From: Microvirga splendida
GTDB lineage: Bacteria > Pseudomonadota > Alphaproteobacteria > Rhizobiales > Beijerinckiaceae
DNA length: 64,000 bases
Reading direction: 5' to 3'
Assembly: GCF_016427565.1 (NCBI RefSeq)
Contig: NZ_JAELXT010000002.1
Span: forward strand, 1 to 64,000
Below the pieces are notes generated by a model that was not told the DNA's origin, ran no database searches, and saw only the letters and a program-made list of their open reading frames with translations. This document shows positions 1 through 7,710 of the stretch, one piece after another (the stretch's first letter is position 1; every line of letters begins with the position of its first letter). The position numbers and the translations under genes are program-made.

Positions 1-31
1 CGCGCCCCTCTGAGGAGCAGATCTACGCAAC

Positions 32-60
32 CTTATAGCTAAGATTGAGGTCGTTGTCAA
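32..60 (-). promoter_or_regulatory. sigma70-type promoter reading out of the window
   Basis: On the minus strand TTGACA (55-60) is followed after exactly 17 bases by TATAAG (32-37), close to the consensus for a housekeeping promoter. Transcription would begin near position 24 and run leftwards off the window; no start codon for the target gene is visible in bases 1-24. The LexA box next to it suggests an SOS gene. The gene itself cannot be named from here. Confidence 0.65.
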
Positions 61-75
61 GAACAAAATGAGAAC
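61..75 (-). promoter_or_regulatory. LexA (SOS) box, GTTC-N7-GTTC
   Basis: The minus strand reads GTTCTCATTTTGTTC, a perfect match to the direct-repeat LexA operator GTTC-N7-GTTC known in Alphaproteobacteria. It directly abuts the -35 hexamer of the promoter at 32-60, so bound LexA would block RNA polymerase. The SOS target lies to the left, outside the window. Confidence 0.7.
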
Positions 76-107
76 ATTGATCCTGATGGGCAGGGCCATC
101 CCCTCAC

Positions 108-189
108 CGTCATGGCCTGGCTTGTCCCGGCCATCCACGTCTTACCGCACGCAAAGACGTGGATCCCCAGACCAAGTCCGGGGATGACG
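108..189. repeat. dispersed palindromic repeat, family B
   Basis: Begins CGTCATGGCCTGGCTTGTCC and ends with a complementary GGGGATGACG arm; the centre holds GACGTGGATCC-type sequence. It is one of several related GTCAT...ATGAC elements in the gaps of this window (2777, 18660, 36603, 48744, 56498). Such elements can form long hairpins in RNA. It fills the gap between the leftward promoter and the VOC gene. Confidence 0.6.
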
Positions 190-199
190 CGGAGGGTGA

Positions 200-604
200 T
201 TACGGACGGCCGTCCGTGAATTGAACGAGGTCCCAGAGATTGCCATAGAGATCCCTGAACACGGCAACGATGCCGTAATCCGCCTGCTTGGGTTCCCGGA
301 CGAATGCGATGCCGGCTTCGAGCATGGCGGCATGGTCGCGCCAGAAATCGTATGTCCGCAGAAACAGGAAAACGCGGCCGCCGGCCTGGTTGCCGATGAA
401 GGTCTCCTGATGAGCATTGGACGCGCGGGCCAGCAGCAGCGATGCGCTGCCGCTCCCCTGTGGCCTGACGACGACCCAGCGCTTGTCCTGCTCCGGCTGG
501 TATGTGTCCTGGACCAGTTCGAACCGGAGCTTGTTCACATAGAAGTCGATGGCCTCGTCGTAGTCCCGGACCACAAGGGCGATATGGGCGATGCCTTGAT
601 TCAC
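200..604 (-). CDS. VOC family protein (glyoxalase/bleomycin-resistance fold)
   Basis: A 134-residue protein of the vicinal oxygen chelate superfamily. The N-terminus MNQGIAHIALVVRDYDEAI gives the first beta-alpha-beta module with a potential metal-ligand histidine (H7), and the C-terminal YGNLWDLVQF strand is the usual final module, with Asp where many members have the last Glu ligand. The length fits a single-chain, two-module member that would dimerise. Substrate cannot be read from sequence: members include dioxygenases, lyases and antibiotic-binding proteins. It stands alone, 122 bases from the next gene, with its start in a weak AGGAGACCGCCG context. Confidence 0.85.
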   Translation of the reverse strand: MNQGIAHIALVVRDYDEAIDFYVNKLRFELVQDTYQPEQDKRWVVVRPQGSGSASLLLARASNAHQETFIGNQAGGRVFLFLRTYDFWRDHAAMLEAGIAFVREPKQADYGIVAVFRDLYGNLWDLVQFTDGRP

Positions 605-726
605 GGCGGTCTCCTGCGTGGTCGGATGAGGCGGTCGTCCCGCATAAGGGAAAATTTCCTTGGGGCTGACGACCGACCTTAGGCCACGCGGATCCGATCC
701 GTACAGGTCATGAGCGTCTGGGGCGC

Positions 727-1155
727 TCAGCGATAAGGGTAGCAGCGGCTTCGCTCGAGGGTGAGGCCGAGATGCTCGCCGAGCTTGGCGATGGCGTCCC
801 CATGCGCAGGGTACGGATCGCGGTTCTCGGGGCCCACGATGATGATCCTGAAGGTCGGGTCGAGCCTGCCGGCCGGCGGCAGCATGGCCGTCACGAGCGC
901 CTGCCCTTCCCCGTCGCGCAGGGTCAGGAACAGCGGCATGGTGCGCTGGATGTGATCCTTGAGGCCGATGTTCTGCTCGACGAAGGGGCTCGACGCCGAC
1001 CGGTAGCTCTGCACGGCCGCGTCCCAGGCCTGCCGGAAGTGCTTCTCGACCGCATGCTGCATGGCATCGGACTCGAGCGCAGCCTCGCCTTCGGTCTCAA
1101 TGCGAAACCACGTCGTCGATCCCGGAGCGTCGCAGATGTATTGCATATCCGACAA
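727..1155 (-). CDS. hypothetical protein, 142 aa
   Basis: I do not recognise this family. The protein is soluble, with no signal peptide or membrane segment, and starts MSDMQYICDAPGSTTWFRIE; initiation at the second Met (residue 4) is equally possible. It has a mixed alpha/beta pattern, with a helix around residues 25-55 and a hydrophobic strand FRIIIVGPENRDPYP near residue 100. The gene lies 37 bases upstream of the histidine phosphatase on the same strand and may be co-transcribed with it. Codon use looks like its neighbours and supports a real gene. Confidence 0.65.
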   Translation of the reverse strand: MSDMQYICDAPGSTTWFRIETEGEAALESDAMQHAVEKHFRQAWDAAVQSYRSASSPFVEQNIGLKDHIQRTMPLFLTLRDGEGQALVTAMLPPAGRLDPTFRIIIVGPENRDPYPAHGDAIAKLGEHLGLTLERSRCYPYR

Positions 1156-1192
1156 CGCGGGAGCGCCTGGATGGTTGTGCGGCTCTACGCCC

Positions 1193-1786
1193 TCACACCC
1201 AGCGGTGCTGACGTCCGTCGATCACGAGCACCCGACCCTGCCAGATGTCCATGCTGGCGGCCTGCCGGGAGTTGACCCCGCAGGCGATGGCGAGGAAGGC
1301 GCGGGCGACGCCGCCATGGGCCACCACCACCGTGTCGCGGGTGAGGTCGTCGAGAACGGGGCGAATGCGGTCGACCAGCATGGCGTAGCTCTCGCCGCCG
1401 CCGGGCGGGGCGTAGTGCCACTTGTCCTGCTCGCGCAGCGCCGCCAGAGCCGGCTCCGCCTTGCGGACCTCCTTCCAGGTCATGCCTTCCCACACGCCGA
1501 AGGTCAGCTCCACGAGGCGCTCGTCCAGCCGGTAGGATTCCGGGTGCAGCCCCAGGCTTCCCCGCAGGATCTCCATGGTCTCGCGGGTGCGGGCCATGGG
1601 GCTCGCCACATAGGCGAGGTCTTCCACGTGGGGCGCGAGGGCCTTCAGCTTGCGGCCGGCCTCCTCGGCCTGGACGCGGCCCACATCGTTGAGCGGAATG
1701 TCCTTCTGGCCCTGGAGCCTGCCTTCGAGGTTCCAGTCCGTCTCGCCATGGCGAATGAAGTAGATCGTGGGGCGGGACGGGGTCAC
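1193..1786 (-). CDS. histidine phosphatase family protein (phosphoglycerate mutase-like)
   Basis: A 197-residue member of the histidine phosphatase superfamily. The signature RHGETDWN lies at residues 12-19, with H13 as the phospho-accepting histidine. R66 in SPMARTRET, E93 in LVELTFGVWEG and H157 in VVVAHGG complete the catalytic pocket. Members remove phosphate from small metabolites or, less often, isomerise phosphoglycerate; this cofactor-dependent-like length does not separate these roles. It sits 31 bases downstream of fabI on the same strand, an order found in other Hyphomicrobiales, so probably shares its transcript. Confidence 0.88.
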   Translation of the reverse strand: MTPSRPTIYFIRHGETDWNLEGRLQGQKDIPLNDVGRVQAEEAGRKLKALAPHVEDLAYVASPMARTRETMEILRGSLGLHPESYRLDERLVELTFGVWEGMTWKEVRKAEPALAALREQDKWHYAPPGGGESYAMLVDRIRPVLDDLTRDTVVVAHGGVARAFLAIACGVNSRQAASMDIWQGRVLVIDGRQHRWV

Positions 1787-1817
1787 GGCGGGTTCCGGCT
1801 ACGCGTTGACTTAAGGC

Positions 1818-2642
1818 TCAGTCTTTGTCCAGGGAGAGGTCCGGGGCTTCCGGGTTCTTCATGCCGACCACGTGGTAGCCCGCATCCACATGCAGGATCT
1901 CGCCGGTCATGCCGCGGGACATGTCGGACACGAGATAGGCGGCGGTCTCGCCCACCTCCTCGATGGTGACCGTGCGGCGCAGCGGCGAGTTGTACTCGTT
2001 CCACTTCAGAATATAGCGGAAGTCGCCGATGCCCGAGGCGGCCAGCGTCTTGATCGGGCCCGCCGAGATGGCGTTGACGCGGATGTTCTTGGGGCCGAGA
2101 TCGGCCGCCAGATAGCGCACCGAAGCCTCGAGCGCGGCCTTCGCCACGCCCATGACGTTGTAGTGCGGCATCCACTTCTCGGCGCCGTAATAGGTGAGCG
2201 TGAGCAGCGAGCCGCCCTCGTTCATCAGCTTCTCGGCCCGCTGGGCGATGGCCGTGAAGGAATAGCAGGAGATCAGCAGCGACTTGGTGAAGTTGCCCTC
2301 CGAGGTCTCCACATAGCGGCCGGTGAGCTCGTCCTTGTCCGAGAAGGCGATGCAGTGGACCACGAAGTCGATGGAGCCCCAGAGGCGCTTCACCTCGTCG
2401 AAGACCGCGTCGATGGTGGCGCCGTCCGTCACGTCGCAATGGCCGACAACATGGGCATCCAGCTCCTTCGCCAGGGGCTCGACGCGCTTCTTCAAGGCTT
2501 CGCCCTGATAGGTGAAGGCGAGTTCCGCCCCGTGCTGGCGGGCCGCCTGCGCAATGCCCCAGGCGATCGAACGGTTGTTCGCCACGCCCATGATCAAGCC
2601 GCGCTTGCCGGCCAGAATGCCGGGAGCCTTAGTCTCCGCCAT
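1818..2642 (-). CDS. fabI: enoyl-[acyl-carrier-protein] reductase (NADH)
   Basis: FabI catalyses the last reduction of each fatty-acid elongation cycle, converting trans-2-enoyl-ACP to acyl-ACP in the cytoplasm. The 274-residue protein shows the atypical SDR nucleotide motif GVANNRSIAWGIA (residues 19-31) and the FabI active site with Y151, Y161 and K168 (Y-x6-K in YNVMGVAK). Length and motifs fit the triclosan-target FabI class rather than FabK/FabL/FabV. The histidine phosphatase gene follows after 31 bases and the DnaJ-like gene lies upstream beyond two palindromic repeats, on the same strand. Confidence 0.95.
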   Translation of the reverse strand: MAETKAPGILAGKRGLIMGVANNRSIAWGIAQAARQHGAELAFTYQGEALKKRVEPLAKELDAHVVGHCDVTDGATIDAVFDEVKRLWGSIDFVVHCIAFSDKDELTGRYVETSEGNFTKSLLISCYSFTAIAQRAEKLMNEGGSLLTLTYYGAEKWMPHYNVMGVAKAALEASVRYLAADLGPKNIRVNAISAGPIKTLAASGIGDFRYILKWNEYNSPLRRTVTIEEVGETAAYLVSDMSRGMTGEILHVDAGYHVVGMKNPEAPDLSLDKD

Positions 2643-2776
2643 GGTTCACCTAGATCGTCGCTGGATAGTTTAAATAAGAACGGCCTCTTTAACCGACCCG
2701 TCGCCCACGGGGAAGCCCTCTTGGGAACCGTTTCGCAATCCGGGTGCTTTGGGGCCGCCCCTCCGAACCTTCACCG

Positions 2777-2844
2777 CGTCATCACCGGCCTTGTGCCGGT
2801 GATCTCGATGGATCGGGATGGCCGGGACGAGCCCGGCCATGACG
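2777..2844. repeat. dispersed palindromic repeat, family B
   Basis: Starts CGTCATCACCGGCCTTGTGC and ends GAGCCCGGCCATGACG, with two nested hairpins (ACCGGCCTTGTGCCGGT and GGCCGGGACGAGCCCGGCC). It lies between the start of fabI and the stop of the DnaJ-like gene, only 7 bases from a family C element. Confidence 0.75.
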
Positions 2845-2851
2845 TGGTGGG

Positions 2852-2952
2852 TGTCATTCCCGGCCGGAGCGCAGCGGAGGGGAAGGGAATCCATAACGCA
2901 AAGCCTGGGAGTGGATCCCCTTCCCGGCCCTGCGGGCCGCCGGGGATGACAC
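2852..2952. repeat. dispersed palindromic repeat, family C
   Basis: Begins TGTCATTCCCGGCCGGAGCG and ends CGCCGGGGATGACA, with GGGAAGGGAATCC and GGATCCCCTTCCC as inner arms. Related copies are at 30637, 32712 and 52883. Together with the family B element beside it this gap is almost all repeat. Confidence 0.75.
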
Positions 2953-2966
2953 CGGCGTCGGCAGAT

Positions 2967-3911
2967 CTACTTCGCCTTGGCCGAAAGGCGCCTGCGGGCG
3001 TAGTCCATCAGGTCCTCGTCTACAACCTCGGGCAGCCTGATCTCCGTGGTCACGAAGAGGTCGCCGGGGCCGGTCTTGCCCGGCAGGCCCTTGCCGCGCA
3101 GGCGGAAGGTGCGGCCGGAATTGGTGAGCGGCGGGATCTTCATCTCCACCGAGCCGGTGAGCGTCGGCACGCGCACGGACCCGCCCAGGACGGCCTCCTC
3201 GATCTCGACCGGCAGCCGCAGCCGCAGGTTGGAGCCCTCCGGCGTGAACCGCTCATGGGGCGCGAACGCGATGGTCAGCAGCGCGTCGCCCGGATCGATG
3301 CCGGGGGCGCCCTGCCCTAAGCCGCGCAGGCGGATCACCTGGCCGTCGGCGACGCCTTTGGGGATGACCACGTCCACGTCGCGGCCGGTGGGGAGCCTGA
3401 GCCGCTTCTTCGCCTCGGCCGCGACCTCCTCAAGGGTGACCGTGAGCGTCGCCTCGACGTCCTCGCCTTTCTGGGACCGGGGACGGCCGCGGGCCTGACG
3501 CGGGCTCTCGGCCCCCTGCTGCCGGAACGCGCTCTCGAAGATCTGGGAGAAGAAATCCTCGCCCGGATCGGCCCCGAAACCTCCCCTGTTGCTGCGCCGC
3601 CCGCCGAAGGGATTGCCGCCGCCGAACCCGGCGAAACCCTCAGCCCCGCCCCGGCCGCCGCCGAAACCCTCGAAGCCGGAGAAGCGCGGCTTGCCCTCGG
3701 CGTCGATCTCGCCCCGGTCGAACTGCGCCCGCTTGGCGGCATCGCCGAGGATCTCGTAGGCCGAGTTGGCCTCCGCGAACTTGTCCTTGGCCTTGGGATC
3801 GTCCTTGTTGCTGTCCGGGTGGTAGGTCTTGGCGAGCTTGCGGAACGCCTTCTTGATGTCCGCTTCGCTCGCAGAGCGGGACACGCCGAGAACGTCGTAG
3901 GGGTTGCGCAT
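2967..3911 (-). CDS. DnaJ/CbpA-type J-domain co-chaperone
   Basis: A 314-residue Hsp40. The J-domain spans residues 1-68 with the HPD motif at 31-33 ([10 protein letters not shown]), which stimulates the DnaK ATPase. A Gly/Phe-rich linker (about 75-125) follows, then two DnaJ C-terminal beta-barrel domains (about 145-300) for client binding. The CxxCxGxG zinc repeats of true DnaJ are absent, so this is a class II (CbpA-like) protein. It lies between fabI and the small lipoprotein gene on the minus strand. Its place in a fabI-pdxH neighbourhood is seen in other Hyphomicrobiales. Confidence 0.9.
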   Translation of the reverse strand: MRNPYDVLGVSRSASEADIKKAFRKLAKTYHPDSNKDDPKAKDKFAEANSAYEILGDAAKRAQFDRGEIDAEGKPRFSGFEGFGGGRGGAEGFAGFGGGNPFGGRRSNRGGFGADPGEDFFSQIFESAFRQQGAESPRQARGRPRSQKGEDVEATLTVTLEEVAAEAKKRLRLPTGRDVDVVIPKGVADGQVIRLRGLGQGAPGIDPGDALLTIAFAPHERFTPEGSNLRLRLPVEIEEAVLGGSVRVPTLTGSVEMKIPPLTNSGRTFRLRGKGLPGKTGPGDLFVTTEIRLPEVVDEDLMDYARRRLSAKAK

Positions 3912-4011
3912 GGTGAATCCTGAACCGTCGGATTAGGAGCATGAAAGCTCAACGGAGTTGACGGTCATATGGGCGAAGTGTTGCCCCTTTGCAACGCCTG
4001 AACCGATGCGG

Positions 4012-4437
4012 CTAGACCTTGGCCGTGCCTTTCGCCGGCTTGACGTCCTTGAGGGTCCACTCGCCGCCGGAAGGCCGGCAGGCGGTGCCCTGCAGGGCGC
4101 TCGCGGTCGGGCCGCTCAGATGGGCCGAGAAGCTGCGGCAGATCTCGTCGTTCTTCACGAAGGGGGCTCCCATGGGCGTGAAGGTGCCCTTCCGGCTGGT
4201 CGCCGGGTTGTCCCACGAGACCTGGGTGCCGGGTCCCTGCGGGTCGAGGGCGACGGCCAGCGCCGCCTTGGCCCGTCGCCAATCCTCCTCGTCCAGATCG
4301 GCCGGGAGGGTGATGTCGCTCTTGGGGCCGATGGCGCCCGTCGCCTTGGGCCCGTCCTCGTCCAGGGCCGACAATCCAAGGGACATGCCGCAGGCGCTCG
4401 TCGACAGGGCGAGCAGGCCCACGACCAGGATTTTCAT
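4012..4437 (-). CDS. RT0821/Lpp0805-like surface lipoprotein (17-kDa antigen type)
   Basis: A 141-residue exported protein. I start it at the Met followed by KILVVGLLALSTSACG, a short lipoprotein-type signal peptide with Cys at residue 15, although Thr at -3 is not ideal for a lipobox. A longer form reaching 4491 would bury the signal sequence. The C-terminal part has ICRSFSAHL and GTACRPSGGEW, which resemble the conserved C-terminal module of RT0821/Lpp0805 surface proteins related to the rickettsial 17-kDa antigen. Function in this family is unknown. The gene is divergent from pdxH with about 57 bases between them. Confidence 0.7.
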   Translation of the reverse strand: MKILVVGLLALSTSACGMSLGLSALDEDGPKATGAIGPKSDITLPADLDEEDWRRAKAALAVALDPQGPGTQVSWDNPATSRKGTFTPMGAPFVKNDEICRSFSAHLSGPTASALQGTACRPSGGEWTLKDVKPAKGTAKV

Positions 4438-4494
4438 GGCTTCGCCAGCGAAGCCATCTGATCTATAACGGCGCGGATTGATCCACGTCACGCG

Positions 4495-5145
4495 TTGGGT
4501 CCCCCAGAACCAAAAGTCACAGAACGAGATAAAACAGTGAGCGGGTTAATAACTGGTGACTTCACTGAATCGGACGAGCCCTTCGGTCTCTTCCAGGCCT
4601 GGATGAAGGAGGCGGAAGCCTCGGAACCGAACGACCCCAACGCCATGGCGCTCGCCACCGTGGACGAGACCGGGCTGCCGAACGTGCGCATGGTGCTGCT
4701 GAAAGGGTTCGATGAGAACGGCTTCGTGTTCTACACCAACACGGAATCCAACAAGGGCCGCGAGCTTCTGGGCCAGGGGAAGGCCGCGCTCGTGCTGCAT
4801 TGGAAGAGCCTTCGCCGTCAGGTGCGCGCCCGCGGCCCTGTGACGCTGGTGAGCGACCAGGAGGCCGACGCCTATTTCCAGAGCCGCCCCCGCGACAGCC
4901 GCATCGGCGCCTGGGCGAGCCAGCAGTCGCGCCCCCTGGAGAGCCGCTTCGCCCTCGAGAAGGCGGTCGCCCTGAACACCGCCAAATTCGCCGTGGGCGA
5001 AATCCCGCGCCCGCCCCACTGGACGGGCTTCCGCATCGCCCCGACGACAATCGAGTTCTGGCAGGACAAGCCGTTCCGTCTGCACGACCGGGTGGTGTTC
5101 AGCCGCGACGGCGACGGCTGGCGGAAGGTGCGGCTCTACCCGTGA
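4495..5145 (+). CDS. pdxH: pyridoxamine 5'-phosphate oxidase
   Basis: PdxH is the FMN-dependent flavoenzyme that oxidises pyridoxine or pyridoxamine 5'-phosphate to pyridoxal 5'-phosphate, the last step of vitamin B6 synthesis and salvage. The 216-residue protein has the FMN-binding [20 protein letters not shown] segment (residues 61-80), the [16 protein letters not shown] stretch, and the C-terminal dimerisation and substrate segment ending in WRKVRLYP, which is diagnostic. The start is a TTG at 4495; a GTG at 4537 is the alternative. It is a single-gene unit divergent from the lipoprotein gene. Confidence 0.95.
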   Translation: MGPPEPKVTERDKTVSGLITGDFTESDEPFGLFQAWMKEAEASEPNDPNAMALATVDETGLPNVRMVLLKGFDENGFVFYTNTESNKGRELLGQGKAALVLHWKSLRRQVRARGPVTLVSDQEADAYFQSRPRDSRIGAWASQQSRPLESRFALEKAVALNTAKFAVGEIPRPPHWTGFRIAPTTIEFWQDKPFRLHDRVVFSRDGDGWRKVRLYP

Positions 5146-5216
5146 CCGATATTCTTGGCCGTAGACCCTGACCCTGAACAGGTCTAAGGGTCGGCACCCT
5201 CGCACGAGAGATTTTT

Positions 5217-5972
5217 ATGTCCTCTTCGCCCAGCAATTCCCGCCGCATCATGCTGCTCACCGGCGCCAGCCGCGGGATCGGGCATGCCACGGTCAAGCGC
5301 TTCTCCGCGGCCGGGTGGCGGGTCATCACCTGCTCGCGCCACGGCTTTCCCGAGAACTGCCCGTGGGAGATGGGGCCGGAGGATCACCTGCAGGTCGATC
5401 TCGCCGATGCTGAAGACACCCGCCGCGCCATCGCGGAGGTGAAGGAGCGGCTCGCCGCCGAGGGCGGCTGCCTGCACGCACTGGTCAACAATGCGGGCAT
5501 CTCGCCCAAGGGCGAAGGCGGCGCGCGGATGGGCACCCTCGACACCCGCTACGAGGACTGGCTGCGGGTGTTCCAGGTGAACTTCTTCGCCTCAATCATG
5601 CTGGCCCGCGGCCTGCAGGACGAGCTCACCAAGGCCAAGGGCTCGGTGGTCAACGTCACCTCCATCGCGGGCTCGCGCGTCCATCCCTTCGCGGGCGCGG
5701 CCTATGCCACGTCCAAGGCGGCGCTCGCCTCGCTCACCCGCGAGATGGCGGGCGATTTCGGGCCGCTGGGCGTGCGCGTGAACGCGATCTCGCCTGGCGA
5801 GATCGACACCGCGATCCTGTCCCCGGGCACGGAGAAGATCGTCGAGCAGATCCCCATGCGGCGCCTCGGCACGCCGGACGAGGTGGCCAAGGCCATCTAC
5901 TTCCTCTGCACGGATGCGAGTTCCTACGTGAACGGCGCGGAGCTGCACATCAACGGCGGCCAGCACGTCTGA
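5217..5972 (+). CDS. SDR family oxidoreductase
   Basis: A 251-residue classical short-chain dehydrogenase/reductase. The dinucleotide motif TGASRGIG is at residues 15-22, NNAG at 91-94, and the catalytic set is S149, Y163 and K167 (YATSK). The C-terminal SSYVNGAELHINGGQHV is typical of FabG-like enzymes. Substrate is unknown; SDRs of this type act on 3-oxoacyl thioesters, sugars or alcohols. The small exported-protein gene follows after nine bases and is probably co-transcribed. Confidence 0.9.
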   Translation: MSSSPSNSRRIMLLTGASRGIGHATVKRFSAAGWRVITCSRHGFPENCPWEMGPEDHLQVDLADAEDTRRAIAEVKERLAAEGGCLHALVNNAGISPKGEGGARMGTLDTRYEDWLRVFQVNFFASIMLARGLQDELTKAKGSVVNVTSIAGSRVHPFAGAAYATSKAALASLTREMAGDFGPLGVRVNAISPGEIDTAILSPGTEKIVEQIPMRRLGTPDEVAKAIYFLCTDASSYVNGAELHINGGQHV

Positions 5973-5981
5973 AGGCGATCC

Positions 5982-6401
5982 ATGCCCCGACGCCGGATGC
6001 GGAGCCTTTTCATCGCGTCGCTGATGATCGGCTCCGTGACGGGAGCGTCAAGCCAGGAAGGCCCTGACAGAACCCCCTTTGCCGACCCGGACATGCACCC
6101 CTCCTATCGGGCGCAATGCCATGAGGTGCGGGAGCTGACCGAGGGGCGCGAGACTGGCGAGACCCGCGTGGATTTCAGCGTCACGGGCCCCCTCGCCTAC
6201 GTGCATTTCGACGGGACGCTGGCCTATCTCGGCCTGTGCGGCACCGCGCCCGCCCCGAAGGTGCTCTGCGTCACCTACCAGACCAACGACATGAAGGTCG
6301 GCGACGTGGTGACGGTGGCTGGCGGCTACAGCCGCCCGAACCCGGACTTCATCGTCCTCGATCCGTGCTTGGCTCAGCGGCCGGACGAGATGGGGCAGTA
6401 G
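5982..6401 (+). CDS. hypothetical exported protein, 139 aa
   Basis: No family recognised. The N-terminus has an Arg-rich start and a hydrophobic stretch (LFIASLMIGSVTGASSQ, residues 9-25) that looks like a Sec signal peptide; the second Met (residue 6) may be the true start. The mature part has four cysteines (in AQCHE, GLCG, VLCVT and DPCLA), which could form two disulfides in the periplasm. It lies nine bases after the SDR gene and is probably in its operon. Confidence 0.65.
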   Translation: MPRRRMRSLFIASLMIGSVTGASSQEGPDRTPFADPDMHPSYRAQCHEVRELTEGRETGETRVDFSVTGPLAYVHFDGTLAYLGLCGTAPAPKVLCVTYQTNDMKVGDVVTVAGGYSRPNPDFIVLDPCLAQRPDEMGQ

Positions 6402-6464
6402 GGAGCATCACACCGCCCGCGTGGACCAAGCTATGATCCATCACGACGGCAGACCGGGCTGCCC

Positions 6465-6821
6465 TCAGCTCCTGGCCAGGGAGGGGCTGATGGAATGCCC
6501 TTCCCTAACTGCGGAGCTATTAGTCGCATCGAGCACGGTCCACCCGCAGCTGGGCATGTCATCGCCTTTGGCACAAGCCAGCGCCCCGGAGCGGCTTTCC
6601 ACCCACACATTCGTGGCTTTCGGAAGGATCGTGCAGCGATTCTGGGCGGTTTCCGATTTGACCTGTGCTATCCAAGCGCTGTTGTTGCCGCGCAGCTCAT
6701 ACAGGCGGTTTGCCGTGTCCGCTGTCGAGCAAAGGACGTGAAGTCTATGCAACGTAACGCGTTCAGCCTGTGCGGCTGCGGGAGTCGCTGCAAGAGCCAG
6801 GACGAGAACTAGGCTTTTCAT
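6465..6821 (-). CDS. hypothetical exported protein, 118 aa
   Basis: No family recognised. I start it at the Met of MKSLVLVLALAATPAAAQA because this gives a clean Sec signal peptide with an AAA-Q cleavage region and because AGGAAAGG lies at good distance upstream on the minus strand. The mature protein of about 100 residues has four cysteines (VLCST, QNRCT, ALACAK, MPSCGW), again suggesting periplasmic disulfides. It faces the preceding hypothetical gene convergently. Confidence 0.65.
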   Translation of the reverse strand: MKSLVLVLALAATPAAAQAERVTLHRLHVLCSTADTANRLYELRGNNSAWIAQVKSETAQNRCTILPKATNVWVESRSGALACAKGDDMPSCGWTVLDATNSSAVREGHSISPSLARS

Positions 6822-7162
6822 GCGTGGTACCTTTCCTGTGATTGAAACCAGCTGTGTCGGGCTGCCTCGTTCAGGAAACGCATAAGACAAGTTTCCCGAT
6901 GCATACGCCAAAAGAGGGATGCAACCGGTTCCCTGTGATTCTCGGCCTGATTACTGCAGGTTCAGGCCTGACGCCCTTCATGAGAAAGCAATGCAGCGCC
7001 GCAGCAATTAAGCGCTCATCATCTGCTGCCCTACCCTCCCTAAGATCTACTCCCGTGACAGCACAACCGCTCCTTGGGACGATCCCTCGAAAAGGCCCCC
7101 TCGATTAAGCCGCCGTTAATCGGATCAGGCGGAGACTCAGGGATCATCTGGAGGAAACCAGA
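6822..7162. other. 341-base divergent intergenic region
   Basis: This gap separates the minus-strand exported protein and the plus-strand receiver gene. I see no gene and none of the dispersed palindromes here. It holds a TTAA-N7-TTAA motif (7105-7119), listed separately, and a good ribosome binding site (GGAGGA, 7151-7156) for the receiver gene. Both promoters of the divergent pair should lie within it. Confidence 0.5.
7105..7119. promoter_or_regulatory. candidate CtrA box TTAA-N7-TTAA
   Basis: The sequence TTAAGCCGCCGTTAA matches the full CtrA consensus TTAA-N7-TTAA used by alphaproteobacterial cell-cycle regulators. It lies 43 bases upstream of the ATG of the receiver-domain gene, a position suited to activation or repression at -35. 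TTAA tetramers are rare in DNA this GC-rich, which makes a chance pair at exact spacing unlikely, but binding is not shown. Confidence 0.45.
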
Positions 7163-7576
7163 ATGGTTTCCGCTTCCCGTTCCAAGGCTACGGTCCTTGT
7201 TGTCGATGATGATGCGCTCACCCGCGAACTCCTGACTCAACTGCTTTGTGCAGGCGGCTTCGATGTCATCGCTGTACCGGCGGGAGATCGGGCCTTGCTG
7301 GCCCTTTGCCACTTAGGCGAAGAGATCGACTGGCTTGTGAGCAAGGTCAGCCTGCCTGGGCTCGTCTGCGGATGGATCCTCGCTGACGAGTACCACGAGC
7401 ATCACCCCAACCGGCCTGCGCTTCTGCTCTCGGATCTGGACCCGGCGGAGAAGCCGTCTGCACACGCGGTCTTCATTCCGCCGCAAGCGCCCATGAGAGT
7501 CCTCGAGGTGCTGCAGGCTCTGAAGAGCTCTGAACCCGCTCACGTGCTCCCGTTCCCGATAACAAAGGCAGCATGA
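7163..7576 (+). CDS. degenerate response-regulator receiver domain protein
   Basis: A 137-residue stand-alone receiver-like protein. Strand beta1 and the acidic triad are present (TVLVVDDDALTRELL, D15-D17), and the fold pattern continues to the end. At the place of the phospho-accepting Asp it reads DWLVSKVSLPG, so Lys61 replaces the Asp; the conserved Lys near the C-terminus is also missing (FIPPQAP). It is therefore unlikely to be phosphorylated in the ordinary way and may act as a protein-protein adaptor or sink. GGAGGA precedes the ATG. No kinase gene is adjacent; the nearest is the hybrid kinase at 15.9 kb. Confidence 0.8.
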   Translation: MVSASRSKATVLVVDDDALTRELLTQLLCAGGFDVIAVPAGDRALLALCHLGEEIDWLVSKVSLPGLVCGWILADEYHEHHPNRPALLLSDLDPAEKPSAHAVFIPPQAPMRVLEVLQALKSSEPAHVLPFPITKAA

Positions 7577-7710
7577 CTTAATCCCGCGACACCAACGCGA
7601 TCTCCGAACTCACCGCCCTGCCATCCTCCGAAATTGCCCTCTCAAGCCGCGAAGCTCGCGTGCTAGCTTCGCCTGGTCGGCTTCGGATGCCATGAAAACC
7701 AAGAGGCGAG

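Noticed and set aside
2670-2894. Short open frames within palindromic repeats that repeat similar peptides (for example VMAGLVPAIP)
   Set aside because: The peptides recur because the DNA repeats recur; they are not conserved genes.
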